This document shows, piece by piece, positions 35,726 through 47,599 of a DNA stretch of 64,000 nt. A program made the position numbers and the translations under genes. The notes under the pieces are model-generated. The model saw only the letters and a list, made by a program, of their open reading frames with translations, searched no databases and was not told the origin of the DNA. Position 1 is the first letter of the stretch. Each line of letters begins with the position of its first letter. This DNA comes from Acanthosoma haemorrhoidale (lineage: Eukaryota; Arthropoda; Insecta; Hemiptera; Acanthosomatidae), in assembly GCA_930367205.1 (NCBI GenBank), contig OV884011.1, forward strand, positions 137,987,437-138,051,436, in the 5' to 3' direction.

Positions 35726-38700
35726 CTGATGATGTCAAAAAAATGATATTTTGTATTTAGTTTTTGTAAAAAACTAATTCATACAGAACATAAATATAAA
35801 TAATGTTGTCAGGTTTTGCACAGAAGGATAATTGAATGCCTGGATTTCCCTAAAGCTAGAGGAGGAGCTAATGGAAGTTTGATGTGCTACTAATGCTCAG
35901 AAGTCCTAAAACTATTTACAAGGAGATTATCCAAAGGAGGGGGAAAGTGTTTGATAACTCTGTAATTAGTTTTAAAGATATATGAAAACAAAAACTTTTG
36001 CTGATTCGTACAAATAAAATAACAGTGAATCGTTCCGTATAGGATTGACGAGTTTAATGCTAGCTTATGAATTTACCAATATAACTTTTAGAAATTAGGA
36101 TCAATACCATAACTTATAGTTATTAAGATTATTCATAGTGCAGATAATATTGTAAATTTTAATACTTGTGATATTAGCAACAAGCTAAAAATCCCTTCAG
36201 AGGTATTAAAATATTTCTTTTAACGTATTAAGGGTGTTTGTCCTTGTTGGTGAGTTAATATTGCAATATAAAATAAAACGATGAAAAAATAAAACAGGTA
36301 GACATTGTAAAATCAATTCGTGAACCTCAGTGCTTATGTTATAGCTTAATATCCTATCTGTGGTAATCTTTCGATACAAAATATGATTGAAAAGCAGGGA
36401 AGTGAGTATTAAAGGAGGATTAGAAGCTTATGATGTTTAAAAATCATTTGACGAGTGTGCACTGAAATCTAACTTGGATTAGGAGTACACCGCAGGACGG
36501 AGACCTGAACAGCTCTTCCTTTATCTAGTTAACTTGCTATTTACTGGCAACGAACAACCGCTATAGTAAACGTGGAACCTAACCTGGTCGTAAAAACTAT
36601 AAACATTTTAGTTTCAAATAAATATTACAGAGTTGAATATAGTAATGGGTGCTTTGGTGGCCATTTTCCAAAAATCCAATTCAAGAGCAATCCAAGAGTT
36701 CGTGACAGCGATAAAAACGATTTTTTCGTATTTTCGTAATTTCTAGTGCAATAAAGTCTTTACACATTCTAAATATAACAAAAAATAGGTAAAATTATTT
36801 AATTTATACCCTATCTCAATATGATTTAAAATTAGTTCATGTTTTGTGTCCTTTCTTATGCATATAGCTTTATTTAAGGTAATGATATTAGGGTATTTTT
36901 TCAGATTGTTTCGATGCCAAATGGGACCTCTGTTATCTTTCTGTGGCCACATCTAGAGTTTCTTTGAGTTTTACGAAATTCCCTTCACCTTGATGTCTAT
37001 CTCCATGTCCACGAAATTGTTTGAACTGGAGCCATGAAACATTACATGACGGTCAATGACCTATCTACGAAACAAAATACTGCCGAATTCATAAAATTTA
37101 TTAAACGTCATCAATTTTTCAATTCCAAGGTGGTTAAAATTAAATATTTCCTCATCACATTAAGTATGGTATCAAATTAAAGATCACAATGTCATGAACA
37201 TAAATTTATATATGGACTTTAGTTTATTATAATCATAGCCATTAAAATTGTGTTTTCAACTCTATAAGCCTACACTCACAAACATTGAATGTCATAGAAA
37301 CGTGAAGTATTGTAGATGACATGTACTTATAATTTCATTATTTTATCATTCGAGAAGGATTGTTGTATTATCAGTCTGATGTGAAAATTTTCTACTGTAA
37401 ATATTTATATTTTTTATTACCAAATTATATTATAATGCTCCCGTAAACTATTCTCGTAAAATATAATCAAAACCGAATACAGAAAAATATTGTACTGTAG
37501 CCAGGCTACAGGAAATATAATTAGGCAATTGTAAATAGATTCATTTGTAGAATCTATATTTTGTGACAAGGGGATATGAAAAAAATAAAAATTAATAATA
37601 TTGAACTAAATGAAAAATAAAACCTCAGTGACAGTTTTCCGTGAACATTAGTTGCCCTTTTATTATTTTTTTATTACATTCTCTTCAAATATTAATAATT
37701 AAAATGGATCTCAAATCCTTTGGAAAAGCCGATAACCAATGGGATGTTTTTATTTGCCTGAAATTCAGATAATTGCCCAATATTGATGCCATTAACTTTA
37801 AGGAATGCACAACTTTTTATTTCCAAGCACCATTTTTTTTTTAATTAATCAGAATGCATTTAATGTGAATATCCCGTTTATCTCTAATCAAAAACTAAAG
37901 ATAATTACTGATAAGTTAAATAATAAGTGTGCCGAAAAATCTGATATTTTAAATCGTCCCTGTTTTATTTAACATTCAACCGTTTTATAGATACCTACAA
38001 TAGTTTAACACAGTAGCGGGAGCAAGGGGGGTGTACGAATGGTTCACCTAGAGCGGCACATATTTAAATAATTTTTGTTTAAATTCTACAAAAATAAATT
38101 AAAGAATAATCAAACTACGTCCTGATCCTGGCAGCCCGACTCAGCCTCAACATTTTTATACTTATTAAATGAAAACAAAAAGACGCACAGCACGTTACCA
38201 AGTGGTAAAAACTATCGCCATTTTGAAAGTAGGCGTAAAGAAATCCAAGCATTTTAGCAGGCTTACTTTTTATCTTTAAACAATCTGTTTAAACAAAATA
38301 AATACATTTATTTATGTTCAGTAATTGTTAATAACAAACTACTTTTGATTTTAAATTCTGAAAATATATCTTAATCATTGATTGCTATGGTTGTTGCTTA
38401 TAATGATAATTTGTTTTGTCCGTATGCCCTAATTCATTATTAATTCAGCACCAAACAAGTATATAATATATTTAGATTACAATGAAATAGTGAATATAAT
38501 TTAAATCTATTGCAGGTTCAACCTGAATAAAAAATAAATACATAATTCATTATCACCGAGTTTTATTTCAGTCCAACTAAGACAACTACGCGATAAGCGT
38601 TGTAATGATTCAACCATCAATCTCAGCCAACATAAGCTGATACTGATAAGGATTTGTACAATGAATTGAATGAAAAATTAAACTTTGTAGCATTGTCTTT

Positions 38701-38805
38701 TTTTTTTTTTTTTTGGGTAACCCTCATATTACTCAGATCACAAAAGGATGTTTGGTATTGATGTAGAAAATTAAACTTCCACGAAATGGAAATTCATTTT
38801 CAGGG
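35726..38805. other. Unassigned AT-rich stretch
   Basis: Nothing was recognised except the diverged retroelement tail at 37490-37590 and a T-run near 38698-38714. Confidence 0.5.
37490..37590 (+). repeat. Diverged 3' end of the second non-LTR family
   Basis: The CAGGCTACAGGAAATA segment, TAGATTCATTTG and GGGGATATGAAAAAAA line up with the 3' UTR at 8300-8398 with many substitutions. This is probably an older copy or a related subfamily. Confidence 0.55.
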
Positions 38806-38809
38806 ATTT

Positions 38810-39094
38810 TTCCTTGTATTTCCCACTCCCTCACTTTTTCCTTGTATTTCCCTCTCCCTCACTTTTTCCTTGTATTTCCCTCTCCCTCACTTTTTCCTTG
38901 TATTTCCCTCTCCCTCACTTTTTCCTTGTATTTCCCTCTCCCTCACTTTTTCCTTGTATTTCCCTCTCCCTCACTTTTTCCTTGTATTTCCCTCTCCCTC
39001 ACTTTTTCCTTGTATTTCCCTCTCCCTCATTTTTTCCTTGTATTTCCCTCTCCCTCACTTTTTCCTTGTATTTCCCTCTCCCTTACTTTTTCCT
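38810..39094. repeat. 28-bp minisatellite, about 10 units
   Basis: Ten tandem units of 28 bp, each containing CCTTGTATTTCCCTCTCCCT, nearly identical apart from the first unit and isolated changes in the last three. The plus strand is almost purely pyrimidine. Because 28 is not a multiple of 3 and the unit lacks stops, all three plus frames are open and encode the same repeating peptide. This explains the long frames here without implying a gene. Confidence 0.95.
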
Positions 39095-39667
39095 TAACTA
39101 AATCATCTAGACGATCATAGCACTTTTTGACTCGGTTCCCATATATCCAGTGCTTGGTGACCCCAGTGGTGGTGGTGGTCAATTGCTCGAAGATAAAGTG
39201 AAGTGGTATCACAGGATAATCATATTTAACAATAAGTAGACACAAATAATTAATTAAGAATGCGTAACGCTGGCAATGAATAAAGCAAGGCCAAGATCGT
39301 CACTGTAGCGCTAGATTTTCAGTTGACACCCAAGTTTCAGTTGGCTGTTGTGGTGATATCTTGCGAAGGTTTCCATATCGATAGGAGTTTCTCAGATACA
39401 GACCCAACCCAACCTCCACAAACTGCCTCAAAACCCAACCACCAACGAACTGCCGCTAGAACGGCGCACCCCGCCCCCCCCCCCAAAGCAGCCAGGTATG
39501 ATGATGAGAAGAGTTTGTTGAGATATCGAATAATGATAAAAATATGGAATGATCAAAACAAATTTTTTTTATATACTTATGTGAGCATATACAACACTGA
39601 TTACAATATCAGTGGTGGTAATGGAACTATTAACTAAAATTTCTGCTAAATTATACACAAAAGTAAC

Positions 39668-40304
39668 TGTAAAGACCGCTAACTACATTTACCTATAACT
39701 TTACCTAACTACCCTATTCTCTATTGCATATATATTGTAAGCAAAAGTAAAATAACATGAACTAAATGTATTAAAAACAAATGTAAATCATTGTGAAAGT
39801 GTTAAGCAATAAAAGGCGGAAGCCAACTAAGTCATAAACGAGGAGGGTCACCAGCTAGCAGTCATAAACTTAACGCCCCCTTTAGGGGGCCTCTCTACCT
39901 CCAGGGGGCAAGGGGTCGAGTAATTAAGCGTTGGTACAGCACCACAGGTGTCCACAGCCCCAACGTCGGATCAGACCCTTTCCGCCTCCCAGCAGGAAGT
40001 AGAGAGGGTACTTAAGGCAGGGCTACTGTTAGTCTCTCTCGCGACTCTCCCGTGGCCTTTACTCGTGACGCTTGCTTGGTTTCCGCTCGAACTCTTGACT
40101 GAATCTTGAAAACTTGACTAATTCTTTATGAAACCTCTGTACCTCTTCTCTTGAACATAGTGCATTGTCATGGCACATACCTATCATAAATGGAGTCAGA
40201 TAGTAACGCCGTCATGGAACGATTGACCATGTTATAAACTCGAACAATCTACACTTGTCACCAGGGCTAGGGTGATCAGGCACCTACCTAGTGACGACCC
40301 GACA
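39668..40304 (+). mobile_element. Solo LTR (637 bp) with 5-bp target duplication
   Basis: Starts TGTAAAGACC and ends ACCCGACA (TG...CA), flanked on both sides by GTAAC (39663-39667 and 40305-40309). A related sequence with its own 5-bp duplication lies at 57003-58101 on the minus strand. A TACTTAAG box near 40009 followed by a CT-rich segment suggests the promoter and transcription start of an LTR. There is no internal coding region, so it is a solo LTR left by recombination. Confidence 0.85.
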
Positions 40305-40309
40305 GTAAC

Positions 40310-41590
40310 AAACACATATTGGTCTCTATGTTCTAGGTTTCTTGGTTCCATCCCAGTGAGCGGTGACATCATTCGTAAACATATCACAAAATAATTCAAT
40401 CAAGATCACATGAAGACTTCCTGGCTCCCATATGCAGTGAAATTACCCAATTTTTCACTGCATTTAAAGATGATGATATACTAGAATATCAGATATGACC
40501 CCTTCATCTGTCTGCCTTCCCAGGATCAGCTGCTGGTGTGTTTTTAACCTTCTTCGATGAGGCCTCGAACTGAGCGGAATTACGCTAACTTGACTTTAAG
40601 GTACATTCTAGTGGTGCTTTTTTGTGTCCAAATTTACCTATCTTTGCATAGTGTGTCGCTCTCGTGTTATAGCTGGTGATGTCGTGCATTCTTACGTGGT
40701 ACCCCTGTCTGCGTGATAAGGAAAAGGCACCCCTTAAAGCTGGAATTGGTGAGTACACCGTTAACATATACATCCCCGGCAAAATCCGAACCCCAAACAC
40801 CCCCCCCCCTATATAGATGGCACCGATACTAATGCTTTTTTCTTGTGTTTTCCTTCCTTTAGTCCACTGCACTCCTTCCCTTCGCCCTTATAATCGTCTG
40901 CTCCCTGGAGCACCCTAAAGAGTATTTTCCGACCGGCAGACACCAACTTCTTAAAATGGAATTTATTTGAAAGTGGTCGAATACACATCATTCCAGAACA
41001 ATAAGTGATCAACACGAATAATTTCCAACATCAGTCATAGGTATAACAAAGTCATCGATTTTAAAAATTCCTAAACCAATCCTGTGTCCAACACATCACA
41101 ACCAACCTACATCCAAGCAATCGAGGCAATACGGCATAAATGATGGCGGCATAACCTTTATTGAAGTTGGTACTGTTTAGGTTTAAGTTAGCTGTAAGTT
41201 TTTGTTTAGTTTGTAGATTTCTGCACCGTCTCAACCGTTTTGTTAAGTCCCATCACCTGGGCCTGATGTATTTTACAGCTCCAAAAACATCGCAATTTTA
41301 GTTTTAAGAATTACCACGATAACATTGATTGAAGATTTGATGCAGGTTTTGTTTCCGTCTGCATTATTTCATTTACTACTGACAAAATAGTGATTGCATA
41401 TCACATTTATTTGTTAATTTATATGATTGATATCAGGTTACATGTTGGTATTGATAAACTAATAGATAGTTTTATTGTAGTCAACGCTCAACTCAACAGA
41501 CGTATGATTCCATGTTGAATACGTACTTACGATCCAAATAAAAATTATTTTTGTTACTGCATGCAGATAAATTAAAGGCTAAAGTTACAC
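40310..41590. other. Unassigned stretch next to the Ig exon
   Basis: On the downstream (minus-strand) side of the Ig exon. It is probably intron of the host gene, but no further exon could be recognised. The minus frames at 40585-41015 have no domain. Confidence 0.4.
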
Positions 41591-41592
41591 AC

Positions 41593-41733
41593 CTGTGTTA
41601 ACCGCATGGCAGGGCAGCCGCACTGTGTCCCCCCTGACCACGCTGAAGTTGCCAGGCTTAGTGATGAAGAGAGGGGCCGGAATTGGGCTGCCATCTGAAG
41701 CTGGTGGGCTTGTCATGGTCGCCTTCGGCACTC
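41593..41733 (-). CDS. Internal exon of an immunoglobulin-domain protein (host gene)
   Basis: A 141-bp minus-strand exon bounded by an acceptor (TTGCAG before 41733) and a donor (ACAG/GTGTGT at 41593-41592). It encodes 46 complete codons: a Pro/Ser/Ala-rich lead (TSPPASDGSPIPAPLF), then the start of an Ig domain with ITKPGNFSVVRGD and TVRLPCHAVN. The Cys in LPC is the conserved B-strand cysteine, and DTV-L-C spacing is typical of Ig folds. Both splice junctions are in phase 1, the usual phase for Ig-module exons. It is much GC-richer than its surroundings and has no element nearby in frame. The style suggests an insect neural adhesion protein of the lachesin, klingon or DIP/dpr type, but I cannot choose among them. 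The remaining exons lie outside the window or were not recognised. Confidence 0.75.
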
Positions 41734-42239
41734 CTGCAACACCATCATCGTGTATATACGTGTATATCAATATTTTAAAACATCATATTATCAAAATTTA
41801 TTTATTTTTGAATAAACGATTCGTCCATGGATGGGTTATAATAGCAGGTGCATTGTCAAGTGAAACATTGTTTGGTATTCTATATTTTTTTAACACTAAG
41901 TTATAAAATATGAATCGTGTCATAAAAAAGAGGAAGATACAAATGTTAAAACCGGTATATGGCATCTAATAATATTAAAACATTAGTCTATGACATTATG
42001 GCTCGATTGGGACGATGATAGCAGAGTAATGTTCAGCTCCACTAATGAACTCCTATTAACTGATGAATGAAGGCCAATTGATCCCCAATTTACACTTACA
42101 TGCTACCACTTACCTTCAAGCCCTTAGTCAATGACTGATGATTTGGAGAATTAATTAATATTGTTCGTACTACAAAACAAATAGAATTGAGATATCACTC
42201 CAACTACCCCAGCTGGATTGACCCTTATAACCCTTATAT
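41734..42239. other. Probable intron sequence upstream of the Ig exon
   Basis: AT-rich sequence on the 5' side of the minus-strand exon. No other exon or regulatory site was recognised. Confidence 0.4.
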
Positions 42240-42920
42240 GACCCTTATACCTGTACGTCAACGAAACGCAAGAAATCATCGCCGCTGTCCGTGAGAGTGT
42301 GCAGGAGAATCCGAGACAGTCGATTTCGCGTCGCTCACAAGAACTCGGTCTTTCGCAGACCACAACTTGGTGAATTTCGTGTCGTGACTTGGGCCTGCAC
42401 CCGTACAAAATTCAACTGACCCAGGAGCTGAAGGTAAACGACCATAGACAACGATGTTGGTGTCATGTTAGAAACTGACCCTAATTTTTATCGAAAACCC
42501 ATATTGAGCGGTGAAGCCGCTTTTTTCTAGATGAATGGTTACGTCAACAAACCCAATTGTCGAATTTAGAACGATACCAATCCACATGAGATCCAAGAGC
42601 GTCCAATGCATCCCGAAAAATGGTCATCTCACGTGGAGGTGATGTGAACTGGCCACCGAGATCGTGCGATTTGACCCCGTTTTTTCTTGTGGGGTTTTCT
42701 CAAGTCGCAGGTCTATGCGAATAAGCCACAAATCAAAGTGGTCCTCAAAGCCAACATAACCTATGCCATCGGTCAAATTCAGGCTGATGGCTGATTTATG
42801 CACCATGGAAAATTGGACATTTCGGATGCACGCTACCCAGAGAAGTCGCGGCGGACATTTGCACGATATTATATTTCATGCATACTGGCATCAATAGGCC
42901 TTTCAAAAGAATAAAAAAAT
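42240..42920 (+). pseudogene. Decayed mariner/Tc-like DDE transposase with internal deletions
   Basis: From about 42255 the plus strand reads NETQEIIAAVRESVQENPRQ, then RRSQELGLSQTTTW, then RDLGLHPYKIQLTQELKVN, the DNA-binding half of a transposase family common in insects. After a deletion comes DPNFYRKP with the first catalytic region changed (SGEA where SDEA is expected). After another gap comes RSCDLTPFFLWG, a remnant of 'PDLTPLDFFLWG', then KSQVYANKPQIK and the tail. Stops and frame changes are numerous, and the segment with the second catalytic acid is missing. No terminal repeats could be defined, so the limits are approximate. Confidence 0.75.
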
Positions 42921-43749
42921 TTTATTCACACACACTTTGTCTTATTTAAATTTAAAGATAGGAAGCGCTTAATGAAATGCCTATACCATCAACAGTATAA
43001 CCAACGTGTAACAAATCATTGATTCCCAGGAATCACTTATGTCCCTTTTTCTTATACGATGGTTCTCGTGTTAATACAAAAAAGAAAAAAGCATTCAAGA
43101 CATACATATAGCACATCAAATATTTATACAGGTACGATAGATAATGAAATGAAAAACCACATGATTTAATCCTAAATCATGAATAATAAGTGTATATTTT
43201 ATTTATATAGAAGAATGCTGTTAACAAATTTTAACAATACTTAAATCATCAAAAGGAAAAAATCAGGAAAATCTTTATTTAACTAGTTATACGAACAATA
43301 TCAAGAACTTAGACATCTCTTTTCGCCACATGCGTAAATAGGTGATGATATGAACTCACGGTTACAGAATCAGTTTCTCTGCCACGTCAGTTTACCTGGC
43401 CATTTGGAGACTTGGTTTGCCATACCTTGTCTAGATCCCAAAAAGAAAAAATATCTCTTATCTAAATAATATTAAGGATTTTAAAAGAAAATTATTGTTA
43501 CTATTGATTTTTTTTTACATGGCTACATTTCTAATATATATATATGGGTTGGCAAACCTGGGCCAAAAATAATGAAGTGACTAATTGGAATTATTTACCA
43601 TTCGTTATACAGAACAAAGTTGCACTATATAGCAAGTTTAAAGTCCACCCTTTTAACCCAAACATAGTTTTCAGCCAAATCTCACTCAGGCTTAAAACTA
43701 AACCATTTAGCCATATACTACATACTATGTAGTTTTATCTCGCCAAAAA

Positions 43750-43750
<1 letters not shown>
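42921..43750. other. Unassigned stretch
   Basis: AT-rich sequence without recognisable genes. It ends in a TA repeat that was the target of gypsy copy 2. Confidence 0.5.

Positions 43751-43751
<1 letters not shown>

Positions 43752-43780
<29 letters not shown>
43752..43780. repeat. (TA)n microsatellite
   Basis: About 14 TA units directly adjoining the 3' LTR of gypsy copy 2. The right flank of the element (48560-48568) is also TATATATA, so the element probably inserted into a TA repeat. Confidence 0.9.
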
Positions 43781-43786
<6 letters not shown>

Positions 43787-43789
<3 letters not shown>

Positions 43790-43976
43790 TAATGCTTATC
43801 GGCTTTAGAATAAAAAAACAAAGGAAAAAAAGGTACAGAGAAACAACACTCATGAAACTTAGAACTAGACTGTTTATTTCAAGTCTATAACCCTGTATAT
43901 TTATTTACATTAGAGATGTTTACATCCCGACATTCGGGGATTAAGGTTCAATACTGATGCTGCCAGGAGCTTAACT
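43787..43976 (-). repeat. Gypsy copy 2, 3' LTR
   Basis: A 190-bp LTR followed on the element side by a G-rich polypurine tract (43977-43988 on the plus strand). A 4-bp insertion (ATTT within the TATATTTATTTAC region) distinguishes it from its partner. Confidence 0.9.
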
Positions 43977-44392
43977 CCCCCCTGCCAGTTTACGCACACC
44001 TCCTCGTAAACTATGAAGTCTAAATTGAGGACGAATTAGGCGATATTACGATCACTCTCCTAATCGTACTAGGAAGGCCAGCCCAAACAGTACACAACCT
44101 GTAATCCCTTACATTCAGTCGTATTACTATGACACTTATAGTAAAAATAGAACGCTGCCTCCACCACTAGTGACAAAATCAAAACAAACAAAAACATATT
44201 ACATGGCTTATTACTAACAGAAAACAATGGCATCTTACACGCTACGCTTAATCAATGATTCTACACAACCTGTGTACATTCTAAAAAAACAAAAAAAGGA
44301 ACTACAAAAAAAATACTTCTACAAATGGTACAAAGTGTACATATGTATACCATACAAAATTTAGCTACGTGCAGAAGCGAGGACACTCCAAC

Positions 44393-44884
44393 TCACTCAT
44401 GGCCTGCACCCTCCCCCCCTGGTGGGAGTTTTAACTGTTCGATGTGGACGGTCCTCCGTTTCGTCGGTGGTCTTGTACTCTCGATGGTGACGATGTTATG
44501 CTCCCTTATCGGCACCATCTTGAATGGACCCTCGTATCTGACCGACTCTTTGCTCCGATTAGAGCCAATTTTACGATATACAATCGTCCCAATTTTAAGG
44601 TCCCCCATTCGATCCCGGACTTTGAGGTTTACACGACACACTCTCTTGACCTTCTCCCTCACGATCCTGTCACGAACTTTGCCCCAAAGTTTACCGAGTT
44701 TTAAGTGAGCACTTAACATTTGCTCCGCCATTCTCTCGTCCGCCACCGTCCATGTCCTGTTCCGGCACCTCGCGCGCAGTCCAAAGAGGATCTCGAACGG
44801 CGTAAACCCCGTGGTGTAGTGGATGGAATGATTGTATGGCGCCACTGCCTTCGGCATCGCCTCGTCTGGACCATAGACAGACAA
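44393..44884 (-). pseudogene. Gypsy copy 2 integrase C-terminal region
   Basis: Begins in the end of the integrase core (HYTTGFTPFEILFGLRARC, the usual 'TG.TPFELLFG' motif) and continues into a basic linker. The GPY-type tail follows, with VYRKIGSNRSKESVRYEGPF, and ends LKLPPGGEGAG. The catalytic core and zinc domain upstream are deleted. The preceding 44885-45006 sequence joins an N-terminal spacer (YHVFVGNVTVWDQIKKLWG) directly to this piece. Confidence 0.85.
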
Positions 44885-45075
44885 CGAACAAACGATCGAT
44901 CAATTGCCAGTTGTTCTGTTCCCCATAATTTCTTGATCTGATCCCACACTGTCACGTTGCCGACAAATACGTGGTAGGTCTTCCCTTGTCTGTATGCATC
45001 TTTCAACGCCCGGCAAATTCAGTCACCCTTAACATCCGGATGGGACCAGATTGGGACCAGATACATGTCGTAATA

Positions 45076-45540
45076 CTATTCTTGCCATAGTTTGCATGCG
45101 TATCCCGCATCACGTTTGCGTCTTCCAAATAATTTGTCGCAGTTTATCGTTAATGATAGCCTCAATCGTCTCCATTCCCACCAGTCGCTCTTCAGCAGAT
45201 TCTTCCGATTCTTGGTGTTCACTCCCATCGCTATCGTCCCGCGCACCGCGACTTCCATCTTCCCCAGGCGTCCATTTCTCAATAAATTGTCTGAGATCCC
45301 CGGACGTGTCACCCTGGTGGATGATACCTTTATGTTCCCCACCCATTGAAGAGGTCTGTGGTCCGTATGTACTCTGAATCTCCGCCCGAAAACGAATGGA
45401 CGAAAGTAATCAATAACCGATATGATCCCAAGTTCACGCTCGAGGGCACTGTACCGCGCCTCCGTGTCGGTCAGTCTTCGTCTCGCGTACGCCACTGGTC
45501 GTTCCCACACATCTCCTTCCTGCGAAAGCACCGCTCCCAA
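45076..45540 (-). pseudogene. Gypsy copy 2 RNase H domain with deletion
   Basis: GAVLSQEGD, RRLTDTEARYSALEREL and FRVHTDHRPLQWVGN identify RNase H. After STRVTR a deletion removes the end of the domain (the YKSGKDN stretch seen in copy 1). The frame then continues into the spacer before integrase. Confidence 0.85.
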
Positions 45541-45681
45541 TGCATACTAACTTGCTTCGGTTGTGATAGTAAATAGCTTCTCAAAATCGGGAAACGCCAG
45601 GATTGGTTCCTCTTGCAGTCAAGCCATGCATTTTCGAAGGTTTTGCTCCATAATAGGTGTAATCACTATCCTCGCCCCCTT

Positions 45682-46995
45682 CTACAGCAGGTTACTGATG
45701 GGTACGAGATACTCTACCATGTCTGGCACAAAATGTCGATAGTAATTAAGCGTACCTAAAAGTCGCCAAATGCCCTTGACGTCTTTCGACACCGCTATCT
45801 TCCGAATTGCGTTGACTTTTGCAGAATCCAGCTGGACTCTCTCCCTCGAGATGGTATGCCCTAACAAGTTGATCCGATCCTCTCCCAGCGATGATTTTTC
45901 CATCGACAATTTTAACCCGAATTCGTGCAATCGTCGAAATACCCTCCGGAGATGTTCAATGTGTTCAGATTCTGTTCGGCTGAAAATCAACAGATCGTCC
46001 GTATAAATCTGGCATACCGCCTTGTCAATCCCGCTCAGGATTTTGTCCATCACTCGCTGGAAAGTAATCGGAGCGTTCTTTAAACCATATGGCATCTGAG
46101 TGAACTCATAGTGCCCCCTCTCGAAAGTAAACGCTGTTTTGTGTTGATCGGTAGCGCTCATTTTGATTTGATGGTACCCTGCTTTCAAATCTAAGGTGCT
46201 AAAGATTGTGGTTCCATTCAGTCTGTCGAGAATGTCCTTAAAACGGGGAATCGGATACTTCTCATCTGTTGTGTTCTCGTTTAATTTTCTAAAATCGACG
46301 ACGATTCTATATCTCTCCTCCTCCTCTCCCGCTTTACTTTTCTTTCGTACTGCCCACAGAAAACTATTATACGGTGATGTGCTATCGAAGATTATACCCT
46401 GTCGTCTTAAGCTTTCGATTTCTGTCCGGATATGTTGGCGGAGTGCCTGCGGATATCGTCTCTCCTTCACGTACGTTATTCGGTCAGATTTTAATGGGAT
46501 TTCATGTACTGTCTTCCCCGTTGCCCCAAGCATATCACCCTCCACGTAAAAAGTATCTCCCAACTCCCTCCGTAAGCTTTCCCCTAAGTCCACAGCTTTC
46601 TTGACTACCCCTATCCGCGCAGTCCCACCTCTTACGGTCCCCTGACATTTATAAGCTACCCCCCCCCTCAACTTGATCCACTCCTGTCCCTTGTTCTCTA
46701 CAAGCGCGCCTACCTGTCCCAATAAGTCACACCCCACTATTATTTGATACTCGCGCGGCATGTACTCCACAATATGTACGTTAATATCGCCCTTTTTTTC
46801 GGCCATTTCTCTGAATTCACGACCGCATCTCACGCCACTTTAAAGGGCCCGCCCAGCTAAATTAACTTGCACATACATACCTTGACCTGGAGTGCCCTCT
46901 CTCTGCCATAAAGCCGCTCCAACGCACCGCGTGACATTATGGTGTTGGTGCTTCCTGTATCCACCAAGCACCTCTCCCCACCCTCGACTCTGATT
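45682..46995 (-). pseudogene. Gypsy copy 2 protease and reverse transcriptase
   Basis: Retroviral-type aspartic protease remains are read near 46941-46995 (CLVDTGSTNTIM, containing the catalytic DTG). A stop near 46840 separates them from the long open frame 46833-45682. That frame has a protease tail (QIIVGCDLLGQVG) and a complete RT fingers/palm: QGIIFDSTSPYNS, YRIVVDFRKLN, YPIPRFKDIL, FSTLDLKAGYHQIKMS, FTQMPYGLKNAPITFQ, then QIYTDDLLIFS with the catalytic YTDD, and the LGHTIS motif. The ATG at 46833 is only where the frame reopens, not a true start. This is the best-preserved RT of the gypsy family here. Confidence 0.92.
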
Positions 46996-47302
46996 ATTGG
47001 CAACTCGCACAGTATGCCTCTCACTGTATTAAACTTTAGGGTGCGGTCGCCACTCTGCTGCCACCCTCCTCAGGCTGCCACACACCGCTCCCATCTTCTC
47101 GAAGTAGTCTTCTTTCACTCATGCTCTCGGCTCCTGTCGCGAGCCGGCTCTTCTTCCGTTTCCGACGTTTCTGACGCTCCTGAAGATTCCTCAGCTGAAG
47201 ATCCATTACCCCTGGGTGATATATTTCTTCTTTCCCGCATCGTTTGCGTATTCACTTCCATGGGTTCTGCCCTATGAACATCTCTCCTCCGTTACATGAA
47301 GG

Positions 47303-47344
47303 GCAATGCCTTGCAATATGCCCCTCCTCACTGCACTCAAAACA
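47303..47344 (-). other. CCHC zinc knuckle of gypsy copy 2 Gag
   Basis: The minus strand reads CFECSEEGHIARHC, a perfect C-x2-C-x4-H-x4-C nucleocapsid knuckle that binds element RNA. A second Cys-rich stretch (CARMSHLMAQYPRTK) precedes it. This part is deleted in copy 1. Confidence 0.9.
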
Positions 47345-47599
47345 TTTTGTGCGGGGGTACTGTGCCATTAAATGACTCATCCTCGCGCACCCATGGCATT
47401 TTCTCTCTTCTCTGCGGGGTCCATACCTGGGTCTCGTTGCTCTGAACCTCCTTTCGCCTGCCGCTCTCCTGTCCCTACCGGTCGTTGGTGTTTCGACTTT
47501 TTTCCAATTTTATTTAGGGACCCTGGTTCTCCTGTACACTATCCGACTCCATTCTCCCTCATCCTCCTGTATCCATGATTCCTCCTCCCTGGCGCTGGT

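Noticed and set aside
38786..39120. Three overlapping long plus-strand frames rich in Phe, Pro, Leu and Ser
   Set aside because: They are the three readings of the 28-bp minisatellite. No codon bias, start context or domain supports a gene.
45050..46604. Several plus-strand frames over gypsy copy 2
   Set aside because: They are antisense shadows of protease, RT and RNase H. The minus-strand readings carry the catalytic motifs.
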